Assembly: GCA_907163375.1 (NCBI GenBank)
Contig: CAJQUW010012889.1
Location: forward strand, 372,001-436,000
Origin: Prostheceraeus crozeri
Lineage: Eukaryota; Platyhelminthes; Polycladida; Euryleptidae
Length of the DNA: 64,000 nucleotides
Direction: 5' to 3'
Below the pieces are notes generated by a model. The model worked only from the letters and a program-made list of their open reading frames with translations. It ran no database searches and was not told the origin of the DNA. Positions 12,339 through 24,300 of this stretch are shown here, one piece after another; position 1 is the stretch's first letter, and every line of letters begins with the position of its first letter. The position numbers and the translations under genes are program-made.

Positions 12339-12544
12339 CGAAGTTGTTGACAGACTAAAGTTGAATGCAACTGAGTATCATGTGTTCTATTATAATGCCA
12401 ATTCAAATTCAAGATCGATATCAATGGTTATAGTGACACACATGATGTATGGAATAGAATAGATATCTACTATGAATAGAAACTTCACTTATGACAAAAT
12501 ATCAAAGAGATTATGGCAAATCATAGCAGTAAAAAATCGATAAG

Positions 12545-12820
12545 TTGCTAATAACGACGCAATTCAAAGCATCTCATGGAATAACGTCCTTGCCGTGGCC
12601 TTCGAGCAGCCCCGATCTGAACCCTGTTGAAAATCTGTGGAAGATATTGAAAGTGAGAGTCAACGCACATCGACCCAGAACAAAAAGTGAGTTACTTGCT
12701 GCGATTATTCGCGTCTGGAACCATGAAATTACTGAACGGACCTTGTTGAAGTTGGCTACAAGTATGCCAAAACGCATTGGTCAAGTACTCAAAAATCACG
12801 GTCGTCCCTCAAAATACTAG
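12545..12820 (+). pseudogene. Tc1-like transposase, C-terminal part (right arm)
   Basis: From residue 4 onward this is residue-for-residue the same as the C-terminal piece on the opposite strand at 11782-12045, including SSSPDLNPVENLW. It starts abruptly after the stub of the 5' terminal repeat at 12541-12551. The identity of the arms implies a recent origin or continuing gene conversion. Confidence 0.9.
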
Positions 12821-13644
12821 GCAAGACCCTAATCTTGTGTGAGATTGTATCCTTGTATGTTTCTGTAAGACATTTTGCGCTGACATCTTTGATAATATTG
12901 TATTTTAATAAAGTTTCTATCTAAACAATTGTTTTTACAACTTTTTAATAAAAAGTTGCTAATTTTTCGAACAGCACTGTACATTGATTCAACTTTGCAT
13001 AGACTCACTTCTCAGGACTTTGCGATTGAAGATTCTATTTGGGAATGGGACGTCATTATGTAATTTCTCCCAGTTTGTCATTCTCAATATTGTAATAAAC
13101 AAGGAGACCATTGACATGAAGCTCATTTGTTCCACGCTGTCTAGGCAAGATAATACAACTTCACTTACAACACGATGATACAACTTCCCGGCGAGATCAA
13201 GCAGATTAAACGAAGACATGTGTCACAGTTTTCAATTACACAATCATTGTCCTGATTAAAACAGTTTTCAATATGATAACATCTTCTTGCCAGTGATTCA
13301 TCATCATTCACATATGTGACCAAATGTGACCGATATGTGATGAAGAATGTGTCGCATTGTTAAACTACACAGTCATTATCCTCATTAAAACATTTTTTAA
13401 TCAAACCAAGTTCAATGTGATATTATCTTCTTACCAATGATATTCTTGAACAAAACATACCGGAAAGTATTCGTAAAATCAATTTGAATTATTCTCATCA
13501 AGTACTCGCCGTATGTGCATGATTTATGATAATTCACCATCGGTCACATGGAACTTCCATATGTGACCAAATGTGACCGATGTGACGAAAATGCGTCGGG
13601 CACATAATCGGTCACATATTGGGCACAGTTTGGTTTACAGTGTA

Positions 13645-15520
13645 TACTGATTTCATAGGCCTTCGTATGACGGTGTGATAAGTCATCAAAGTCTGATTTG
13701 CAAAATTGTTGTTGCACTCTGTATATTCCATTCACCCCTTATGATCGCAGATGTGAACCGCACTGATGTACAGCTACATATTCATTAGGTGTATTACTGG
13801 TAACAAGAATATAGAAAGAGGTGAATTAAGATATAGAAGATATACTCATATTTGAAGAATTTTGATATAGAAGAGAGATTCATGAAAGACTTTCTTTGTA
13901 CCAAGCTAATGCTGCATCCAAAGTTTGGTTGCATTACAGTCGTGACAGTGACACATTTTGCTTAGAGGATGTAGCAAGCCTACAGTGAGAAGACAAAGAA
14001 GTTGCTTGATGCCTAAGTAGTTAACGAAAATGAAACAATTAAGAAGACTTCGACATTCAAACGGATCGCAGGATATGAGCAGGAAGACCTGATGTGGTGG
14101 TTCCTAACAAGAAAGGCAAGAGAGTAGCAACTCAGCATTTATTAAATCCCTAATGTGTATACACTTTCGATTCTATTCAATGAACTCGAGGGGGATACCA
14201 TTGGGCATTGATACCAAATGGGAGATGTGCAATGTTTTGCAGTTTTGAAGAAATTGCCACGGAATTGAATGATCATGACAGTAATGCAGAAGATTCAAGA
14301 AATGAAACATAGATTTAGTGAATCATCAACTCCTGCCGATGAAAAATAAATTAAAAACGTGGAATTTCCACCAGGAAAGCACAAGGTCTCGATCTTTTCA
14401 TGAAGACTTGTATTATAATGCAGTTCATGAAATTCACAAGGATAATCAGCTTAATTTCCGCTTAATTAAGATTCTTGCTAGCAGATATTCTTTCCTTTTG
14501 ATATCCGACATGTTTTATACTACTTATAAATCATGTTCATGTCAGTAGTATATATTATTTGCAAAAACTGCTCAAATAATATTTTAGAACGCAGGAACGT
14601 GATCTCCGCAAAACACTGATACTTTTCATGAAAAAATATTCACTGTATACAGATACAGTGAATACAGTGAATTTTTGAATCGACACTCTACCTACAATCA
14701 ATGGGCAAAAAGACAATGTTACATCCACAATCAATGAGGAGAAAGAAAATATGTCAAATATCAAGATATAGGGCTGGAATCGTCAGCGTACCTGGTCGCA
14801 TGTGCTAGTGCAAAATAAATGCAAAATAAAAAACATTAATAAAGAATGTTTTGCCTATACGACCAGTTTGCTTACCCAAAATCTGCTACTGTTAAATGGG
14901 AGACATTTCCTTTCAATATGCTTTGAAGTCAAGTGACGTGGAGCACAGCAGCAGAAGTTATTAGCGAATGTGATTGGGACGGTATTCCCAAATTGGATGA
15001 ATACCCTGCGAAAATCCCAGGCCACAAATCCCAACTGGTTAAAGCAGCGCTCCCTAGTAGTGCCCACATCCCTAGATAAGTACCGGATCTCCCTGAGTCC
15101 TCGTAGGACTCCGAGTTATAGTTGTGGTAGCAGCACCGACCGAAACGTGGCCGAAAAATATACAGAATTACAATAATAACCGTATATTCAAAAAACAAGC
15201 AAAACAACTTCTGCCAAAAGAGAATACAAGCAAAGATAATACAATTAAATCAGAGCGACAAAATCGAAAGCAATTGGCACCACTGCGGATTTTGAAAGTG
15301 GCAAAATAATTCAGATGCTTCTAAATACCGGCAATAAATCAAGCACCAGTAGATTAGAATTACTTACAATTGTACAATGTAAGCGAAGCACATCTCAAGA
15401 GTTTCGCGACCTTCTTGTAAATTCAACATGCTGTAGAACAATTGGCACAGCTAGAAGATTCGAAACCGTGAATAATTTTAAAAGCCCTGTTTCAGAATAT
15501 GGTCAAATATATTTTAAACA
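13645..15520. other. no confirmed gene
   Basis: Open stretches overlap on both strands around 14855-15207 without a recognisable domain. The stretch 14641-14680 has tandem TACAGTGAA words. I cannot support a gene. Confidence 0.4.
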
Positions 15521-16680
15521 AACACCCAGTTTTACAAAAACTTGGGAAGCATAATCAAAGCAAGATAGAATAATTGCGTTAAATACATTTATTAATTCAT
15601 CGTGTGATAATAGGCCTTTTAGACATCGTACTACATACAGACGTTTTGACAGTTAAGCAATTAAAAATTCAAAATGATTTAACCACGTGAACCTGTCATT
15701 ATTGAAAACGACACCCAGAATGTTCAAATGAAAAGCAACTTCAAGGATTGGTATTTGAGGACTTGGCTCAGCAGTTGCAAAAACATTTAAGACTTTCGTC
15801 TTATTACAATTGATGCTCAATTGATGACCGAATCTCGACATACAAAAATTTGATATTTCATTGTTTACTGTACACAAACCATCAAAGAAACTTTTACAAG
15901 CTGATACGACTAGTGTTACGTCGTCGGCGTACTTAATAGCAGTGGTATCGGGGCGACAGGAATGATGAATTGCGAATAAATGAAGACCCAAAATGGATGC
16001 TTGGGGAACACCGCTAGTAATGTTCGTGAAGGAGCTGTCTGTCGAGTCAAGCTTCACCCGTTGCTTTCTCCCCGACAAACAACTTTTGTAGAAAATGAAA
16101 AACTCTCTCTCTGTCGCTGCAAATGTCAATGTCTGAGGATCACAGATGCTATTTTCGCACAAAAATTCATTGAAGTGTTTGTTGATCTCTTCAGCTGCAT
16201 CATATTCACTAGAAAAAGTGAAGTTATTTGGGTGTTGATATTCATGTCATTCTCACCACGGATTTCATCCACGATTGACCAAGCGCTGTTGCAGGAACGA
16301 CGCAGGAACGACGCATTTTGTTACACCACAATAATTTTGCTTTGCTCTCAGAGAGAGATCGTATAAAGCTGATGCACATTCGCTCACATTGGAATGCAGT
16401 GAACACTTCCCCATCAATTTCAGATAATCTTGTACATTTAGCATCATTGTGAGACTTTCGTAGATTATACATATCCGTTCAAAATACTAGATGATAAAAC
16501 GATCTTAAGAGGAAAAGCAGTGGTGCACAAAGGTGGTACAATCTCTACATCAAAAATGTCAATACAATTATTTTCACAGAAAACGCTATCTGTCGTAGCA
16601 TTTAAGAGCTAGGAACATTAACGATGTTGGTCAAATCAAATTTTGCGTCAGCTAACAGGAATCATGACAGTTGAAATCAT
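15521..16680 (-). mobile_element. degenerate non-LTR retrotransposon (EN-RT), right-arm copy
   Basis: Copy of 3650-4823. The RT core lies at 16162-15653 with IKYADDVTLVVS and LNILGVVFNNDRFTW. The GVPQGS box reads GVPQAS here, a change absent from the left copy. The linker is at 16472-16242. Inactive. Confidence 0.8.
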
Positions 16681-16689
16681 TACTAATGT

Positions 16690-17930
16690 TGTTGCCTTCC
16701 AGACATGGAAAATCTCTTCGTAACAAGGTGCAATAAGGGATGGTCAGATACAAATCACTTTTTGAAAAACTTCAGTGACATTCTTCATGGTTTCGAGCAA
16801 TATCACAAATACATGATGCAGGGCAAATTATTCTACGAGGATGTGCACGTTTTCTAAGACGGACTAAATTTGAAATGACGACACGTGACAATTTGCAAAG
16901 TGCCATCCTGATATACACGTGACAATAGACAACATGAATCCAAAAAAATCAATTTATTGCTTGTTGGTGACATGTGGTTTCAAAGAACATGAAGACATCG
17001 AGAGGCGCGTGAAATGTCACAGTCAGAATGTTCATTCCAAGTCAGCTTACTGTTGTCTATGAAACTAAGAATATTAACCGAATTGATAGCCACAATCTCT
17101 GGGTAAGTCATGAATAACTTCCTTTGCCGGAAGTTATTTAGAACTTACCATATGATACCATACCAACACCATTTGAGAGCCCTTGGTTTTGTTCAAGTTC
17201 ATTTTATTGTCATCAAACCATTCCTGAATCAGCAACAAGTTACTTGGGTTGGGATCATCCTTCGTACAAGATTCAATAAGCGCAACATCATCTGCATATC
17301 TGATTAAGGTTGCCGTCTGTGACTCGATTTGTAATGTACCGATGAACATGGTAGACAAAAACGGGGCCATCACAGATCCTTAAGAAGCACCAGATGAACT
17401 ATCATTAGGGGACCAGTAACACTATCAGTCGAAGATCTTTGAAATCTATTGTTCAAGCATGATATCAACCATAGTAGAAATCCTTCATAAAGTCCTTTTG
17501 AACAAGAAAATTTACGAGTCGATTACGAAGAACTAAGTCGAACGCTTTCAAAGAGTCAAGACATGCAAGACGAAAATCATGCAGTTCGAGCATGGTCGAC
17601 ATCGATTGCATTAATAGGCACTTCCCATTTCTTGCATTACGAATAAGTCTTCATCGGCAGGCTTGTTGAAGCAGTACCAACGGAATGTTTGTTCCTAACT
17701 TGCAACTCTCTGACAACATTCCTTAGATTCCCACAATTTTCTGCTACTCTATCACTGCGTCTCTTCATCGCTATGTGCATCTCAATCTTAATCTTCTCCT
17801 TTACATGGTCATACAACGGCCAATACTTGGATCGATTGGCGAACCAGCAGTCATCAATCAACTCTCTCAGAAGCGGAATGATTCATGGCCTATCACTTCT
17901 TGTTGTTATAACGCCTCATGATGGAATAGG
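16690..17930 (-). mobile_element. degenerate non-LTR retrotransposon (RT), right-arm copy
   Basis: Copy of 1670-2924 on the minus strand. It carries RYADDVALIES and NLNKTKG at 17373-17134 and the pre-RT linker at 17861-17637. It is cut short by the roughly 720-bp loss relative to the left arm. Inactive. Confidence 0.75.
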
Positions 17931-18316
17931 ACATAAAGTTCAAAAGAAAGGCTCATAAAATGAAGTACATTTGTCATCAACCGATTCAGAAATACAAAGA
18001 TAAGATTAGCGCATATTTGAATGCATGTGCGCAAGGAACACAATGTGTAGGGAAATTTTAGTTAAATGTCCAACTGAATACACCTGTGATGCAACAAAAT
18101 GTATAAGCAAGTCTCAGTTCAACATACACAACACACGTATTGATTTAACACCAAGGAAAGCAAATTTCAGTTAAGCGCACTGGCGGATATGAACGTATGC
18201 CATGTAGCCAGTTATATAACCAAGAACCATTTGGCATGTAGTCATATAAGCACAGCATAAAGCAAGTATCAGTTAAAGTGAAGGACATCAAGATCGTGGA
18301 TGCGAACGATCATCAA
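17931..18316. other. 3' flank of the F5/8+PAN gene, no gene
   Basis: Matches 1208-1669 in the left arm; no coding signature. Confidence 0.4.
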
Positions 18317-21300
18317 TTAGAGAGTGACATGTGATTCATATTCTCCTCCGGTTGTCGAGCTATATAGATGACAAATCCTTTCTTTGTAAGTAAATGATCT
18401 GCAGCTTTGTCCTTGTGAGTTGCACTCCCTTGCACATTCAAGAATGGTCGACAATTTGACTTCCTTGAATGCTGTTTCCGGTTTTGTAGACTTTATGCGA
18501 AGGTCTGAAAGGCAATAGAAAGAACATTCAATTTCGAAGTGCAGGAATTTGACGCTTACATGTACTCAGTGCTCCTTCATGTCATCTCCTCAGAATTCTA
18601 ACGATTCGCACACGTGCATGGAATTAGCGGAAGGTGAAAGTACTGAATAATCATTTACTGAACCGATTGGCTTGCCGGAATATCCGGTGCCATTTCTCAT
18701 TACGGACCGGCTCGGCTACATATCTGTTATAGATGAACTTACATAATATTGGTTCGAAGGTTGGATGTAATCCCAAAACTTGAATGTCGCAAATTTCCAT
18801 TACCAGGCTGGATTGATGAGGTCTTGAAAGAATGATAAATCTTCCGAATACCGGCTCTCTCCAGTACAGCTGAAATCGACACAAGAGATGAATAACGAAA
18901 CCATGTGTACAATCAAAGTGAGATTACATTCACTGTTTTGAAATAGCAAGTCAAAGAAGGTTTAGAGAAAGCGAATTCTTTAGTGTCATCATTTTGCACT
19001 GTTTTATTGGTTGAATTTCAAAATGATTTCGCATAACAGATGCACGGATGATAACAATTGATGATAGCAATTAATTATTGGAAATTATGAATTAATTTTC
19101 CATATCAGTATAGCTAAAGGCTGATGTTGCCTGGAATTGTAAGTTTTCTGCCTATGTCTGGAGTTGAGTGGATGAGGTTGTCTCTAAGTTGGCTATAAAA
19201 GGTGGCTGTAAAATTGTTAAAAAGATAGCCTAACGTGTTGCTTGCTTTTTCCAGTTGCTTACAGCTAAACTGTAATGGGAGTTCAAAACCTGTGCCAAAG
19301 CCTATTGTAGGCTGAGGCATACACTTGTTCCATGGCGTATATGTATGGCCGAAAAACTATATATTATATATGTGAATTTGTAAACTATATATGTACGCAC
19401 CGAAGGTACTCGGATTAGGGAAGAAAACTGGTTTTCACTGTTTGTCAACATCAGGCTCGGGGATTTCCTCTAAAACAATCATGAATATGACCAATCCCTT
19501 ATTTTCAACAAAAGGTAAGTCATTGACTGCATATGTGTCATATAACTAAGTTTTCCAATAATTGTAAAATATAAGGCTATTGTACTTTCTGTACGGGGAT
19601 GCGCATCAGTTGACTGATAACATTTTTAAAGGTTTACATGTCTACATTTCCCATAATCAGCGATAACATTGATTTTGGAAATAGAATGGAGGAATATACT
19701 GATAGACGAGAAGCACATTTTATGAAAAGAATATTTTACATGCTGGCTACGGCTGATGAAAAATGGAGCAGAAAATCGTGTTTTTGATATAACAAGTCAT
19801 ACATAATTAAGAAGTTGTAGTAGGATCAAATGACCTACGACATCTACGGAGTTTTATCCATTGACAGACATTACTATATTCGACGAAAATGCCCTTTATT
19901 TTTTGTAGATTCCTATGTGACAAATGAATAGAATTATATAGTATCACATCATTGATTATTTATACTTAAGTATTTAATGTCAACAATAAAAGTAGCCACT
20001 AACTGTACTTCGTATTAGTTATCTTGCAAAATTTACGGTACCAGCACCAAAGAACAATTGTTTTTCGATGTTTGTGTGTAAGAAATATATATTAATAATG
20101 GAGTGCGTTGGTGAGTTCGTTCTACTGTGCGTCGACGTTGGGCCCCACGTTGGGCGCCATGTTGGTGAGTTCGTTCTACTGTGCGTGACCGACGTGCGAG
20201 CGAACCACTTCGTTCAAGAGACAACTTTATTGTGATCTTTATTCGGCATCGATAAGACAAACCGCATGAACAATACACACATGCGCGACCGCTGGCTGCG
20301 CATGACCGTCACCTGCTGACGTAATTATGCGTGGCTGACAGAATGCGTGACAGAGTGTATTTGCAATTCATGTTGTGGATTTACAACAATGTTTAGCTCA
20401 TAGTTGGTTTTTTCTTGTAGATGTGTAAAAGCCGTTATTCAATCTGTCCAATATTCTCTGTGGTCTTCTGCTCCATTCTCTGCCGCAAATCTGTCGAATT
20501 ATCTGGTACATACTGAAAGGTATGTAAGTCATCACTTCATTATGTGCAAGATTCTAAATGCAATTATTTGAAATGTGGAAGGTGTAGAAGTCTACAGATC
20601 TGTTACAAGTAAAATGTGCAGTTTCGGAGAGAGTCAGCATCTCATTGTGTGCTGAACTTTCTGAAACTTAGCAGTTCTCATGATTAATCGCAAGTCAATT
20701 GATTTCAACTCTCATATGCTGTATCTAGGTTTTGGTGTAAAAATGCATGCACTGTAGTTTTATAGCCTATACTTAACTTTCTACTGATGAAATCGAAATA
20801 GACAACAATAGATTATAACTATAAGATAATAAAGACAGTTTCCTTTTATCACTATAAAAATTGTTTATTGAGAATTCAATTCAAAAATTAATATATATTA
20901 AATGTCTTGACTATTTTAAAATCTAGAATATACTCTTGCTCCGAAGACCAAAATGGCTCAAAACACTGCAAACGACACAAAATACCCAATTCACAATTTA
21001 GAAAATGCAGAAATGTATGCAATAATGGAATGGAAAAATAGTGATAATAGAGATAATGATATAATTATGATAGCAAGAAATGCTTGTATTGTAATTAATT
21101 CAATGTATTAATTGTTTGTATTGTAATTCAATGTTTATCGCGGAATCACTCATTTAGGATCATCTGTCTGCTCTCCATAAACATACGTTCTAAACCTACT
21201 CACTAAACTCTAGTTGAAATAGAGATTCCGCTGATGATTTTAATATTGTACGAAATTCATGAAAGGAAATAGTCACTATACGAAATAGTTTGTAAAATGA

Positions 21301-24300
21301 ATATGCGATGCAATTATAAAATTTTTTTGCATAACTTTACATTTTTTGAAATCAGATGTCTTTTTTTACGCTTTGTTCTTCTATTAATGTCCAAATAATT
21401 ACTGAAAAATAATCTGTAATTGAATTGTGGCATAAATGTGGAATATTGTTGCGCAGCACTTCTAATTCTATCGTTCAATCGAGTGAAAAACGTATTTTTT
21501 TAATGAATTATTTAATGAAGATTGAAGAATAAATGTAAGAGAGCCTTTGATTTTCATGACTCGGCATCATATCTTGATAGTGTGGACAAGCTTTCTACTC
21601 AATTACATGCTGCATTTTATACAACAGTCCGGTCTAAATCACAACTTTTACTACAAGTGCATCTTTTATTTGCAGATAAGATGGGTTTCTAGTATTTTTA
21701 ATTTTGTCTCAAAAGTGATTATGTTAATTAGTTCGTAAGTATATGCAACTTCATCAAGTTAAATAAATGATACAAATTTTACAGTGGTGAAAAAACAATG
21801 CATTGCATAATAAAACAAGTAAAAATAAGTAAAACATTGCAATTGTCTTCCATGTCATGCTTTCCTTTTGTAAAATCATGAATATGCTTCCAGCCTTACA
21901 TAGCGATTTTCTATTCTTGTATGCATGTAGAAACATCAACATTTATTAGACGAACATTTTGATTAGCATCTCAGAATTTTGAAAATTAATTGATTTCTTA
22001 CTTAATAATAATTAATCATAATTAATTATGATAGGGTGACATGATATTTCCAATTGACTTTGTCTTTATTCAGGAATCAAAAGAAATTTTGTACTACCCA
22101 ATATTTCGGTATTCATAATCAAGGGTAACAGGATAAATGCACGGTGTATTAATTTATGTATAGAATGAAAATAAGTAGGCCTACAGGCTGTTTTTATAAA
22201 CTGACATCTGCGTTGAATTGCTTGTCCGTGTATTCATTTTTACCCTTGATGAAGAATACCTCTTCTTGTCAGACACGATCAAAGAAAAACACATGTAAAT
22301 CCAATGGGACGCAGATTGCAGCTTTAGGACAAAATTAAATTTTCTATGCTTTCGCTTATCAACTGAAAAGTATTAAGTCTAGAGTCACAATTTTTGACAT
22401 GGATTGTCTTCAGGTCATTTCCTATTATATGCATGTGCTGCTTCTGATCGGCGATGTATGCGAGACTGTGATTGAAAGTGGATAAAGTTGATGAAAATGT
22501 TTGTGTTTGCCGACATCAATAGACTCGCCAATTATATAAATGTGTTTAGCTTGAAAGCCAGGGGTGCATGAACATGAAAGGTAATTACCTGAAAACATTC
22601 CATGCCAAAAATTATGACTCTGTACTCAATACTTTTCCTTTAATCAGAGAAAACATAGAAAAAGTCATCTAGTCAAAAACTGTAATCTGCTTCCCATTGG
22701 ATTTACATGTGTTTTTCTTTGATCGTGTCTGACAAGAAGATGAACTCACTAGAACTCCGCAGACGCACCGATTCGTAGTAGGCAAAGGATGTATATCACT
22801 CTGTGAAAGTCTCACTTTCGGCCTCATTCCCTGCAGAAACTCGTTGTGGCTGCGGGACTATTAAGGGAAGGCAATTAAGAAATCCGATGATAACAATTCC
22901 TACCAAACATTTCATCATAAACAAGTAAATGAAACCAAACCATTGTATTACTTACATTATTTGAAGCATATTCGGGGAATATTTTGAGTTCCTCGTTGAA
23001 ATTGCTTTCATTGATGTATGCTATCCTTGTGTACTTGGCAGAAAGCAGTTCAGTCTGACTATTTGAAGTGAAAGGTTCCATTCCAACCCAAAGACCGATT
23101 TCACGCAAATCTTGAGGTTTTCCTGTAATGAAAAAATGGTGATTGAAATTCATCGGAGACTTCTAAGAATCAGAAGGTTTTCCAGCAACGTCATGCTTCG
23201 TCTTTAACAAATATTTAATTGGCACGTGAACTGTAAATTCTTTGCAAAACACCTCAGCCTTGAACCATTGAATTCAAATCCTGATGTCTCCCTCAAACAT
23301 TTGATCAGCCATGCTTTCTTGTGTGATGACTGTAGCGAGATATGTGTCAGCGGTTGAACTGTGAATGTGAAGATCAAAACAAGAAAGCCAATTTGGTCTT
23401 GGATCAAATGTCCCTCCCCCTCATGCACGTATTCCCATCAACACTACACAACATTTGATGAATAACCTTATTTAGTTGGAAATTTTCCTGTTTCTTCCTA
23501 CTTCGAAGAGAACTTTTGAGAAGAATTTATGAGGATTTTCAAACATCTGTTCTTTTCTAAATTTGTCAGAAAGCAGTTTGCATATAAAGCAGGGAACTCA
23601 ACAACCTGTGATCTAATTGGTCTTGAGAATTTTGTTACTATGAGTATTCAACGTATACGTGATCCTTAGAAGGACGTGATCACGTGTCATATTATCTCGA
23701 TCGACCTCTCGAAAGGCTTTGATAAGATCTCTCATAAGCTACTAGCTGAGAAAATGAAGAACAGTGATTTCGAACCTTTCATCCTACGTTTTATGCATAA
23801 TTATTAATCGATTTCAAAGGACACGTTGGAACGATAGTTATAATAATTACGAACGTCTTCAGTTGCATACCTCAGGCCTCGTCGATCGCGCCTTTAGCTT
23901 TCGGCTTTTTCATGGCAGATCTAATTCGGCCTTTGTGCGAAGATCTTAAATATTATGCTGATGACATAATTATTGCCGAAATATTTTTCAAAGTGGCAAA
24001 GGGAGTTCAGCTGTTAACGCGTTTAATATGGTCTATGACTGGGTTACTAAAAACAAAATGGTCAATAGCCTTCAAAATGCAATCAACTTTTTGTGACATT
24101 TCGGTGTTCTTCTGAGTTCTCTACGTTCGCCATTCCTGAAATGCCAGTTGTCAATAAATTGAAATTTCTTGGAGTGACATCTGATTCGAAACTAAATTGG
24201 ACGGAGTACATCTATCTCATTTCAAAAAAAGACTTCCTCGCGTTTGTTTGTGTTCAAACAGTTGAAACCTTTTCTACCCAACTCTGATCTGGTTGCTGTC

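Larger units (their letters stand above)
11623..12979. mobile_element. foldback-type Tc1 derivative (two inverted 3' halves)
   Basis: Both ends start CAGTGCTGTTCGAAAAATTA and are flanked by TA (11621-11622, 12980-12981). The outer 429 bp (11623-12051 and 12551-12979) are inverted copies of each other and appear identical. Each is the 3' half of the same Tc1-like transposase gene. Between them lie the N-terminal part of the left copy and its 5' flank. The original 5' terminus survives only as the stub AAGTTGCTAAT at about 12541-12551, fused to the second 3' half. The insertion splits the CACTG element around it. Confidence 0.9.
11069..13642. mobile_element. TIR transposon with CACTG ends (TGTGACC family)
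   Basis: The left end CACTGTAAACCAAACTGTGC and the right end match as inverted repeats over about 48 bp with few mismatches. TA flanks both ends (11067-11068 and 13643-13644). Inside each end the word ATGTGACC/GGTCACAT recurs many times (11100-11230, 13300-13350, 13540-13640), like subterminal transposase-binding repeats. A Tc1 derivative is nested inside; without it the element is about 1.2 kb and shows no coding region, so it is non-autonomous. CACTG ends recall EnSpm/CACTA or Transib, whereas TA flanks fit Tc1/mariner. The superfamily is left open. Confidence 0.75.
15521..19030 (-). repeat. inverted duplication, right arm
   Basis: Reverse-complement copy of 553-4823. It carries, in order from 19030 downward, the two F5/8+PAN exons, non-LTR fragment A and non-LTR fragment B. 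It lacks about 720 bp found at 2925-3645. The first intron is 38 bp longer here (238 versus 200). Confidence 0.9.

Noticed and set aside
14929-15207. Overlapping open stretches around 14855-15207 on both strands
   Set aside because: No recognisable family and no splice sites that link to other exons.
20033-20278. An Arg-rich minus-strand open stretch
   Set aside because: It lies across the LTR remnant and its duplicated end; the composition comes from the LTR sequence.
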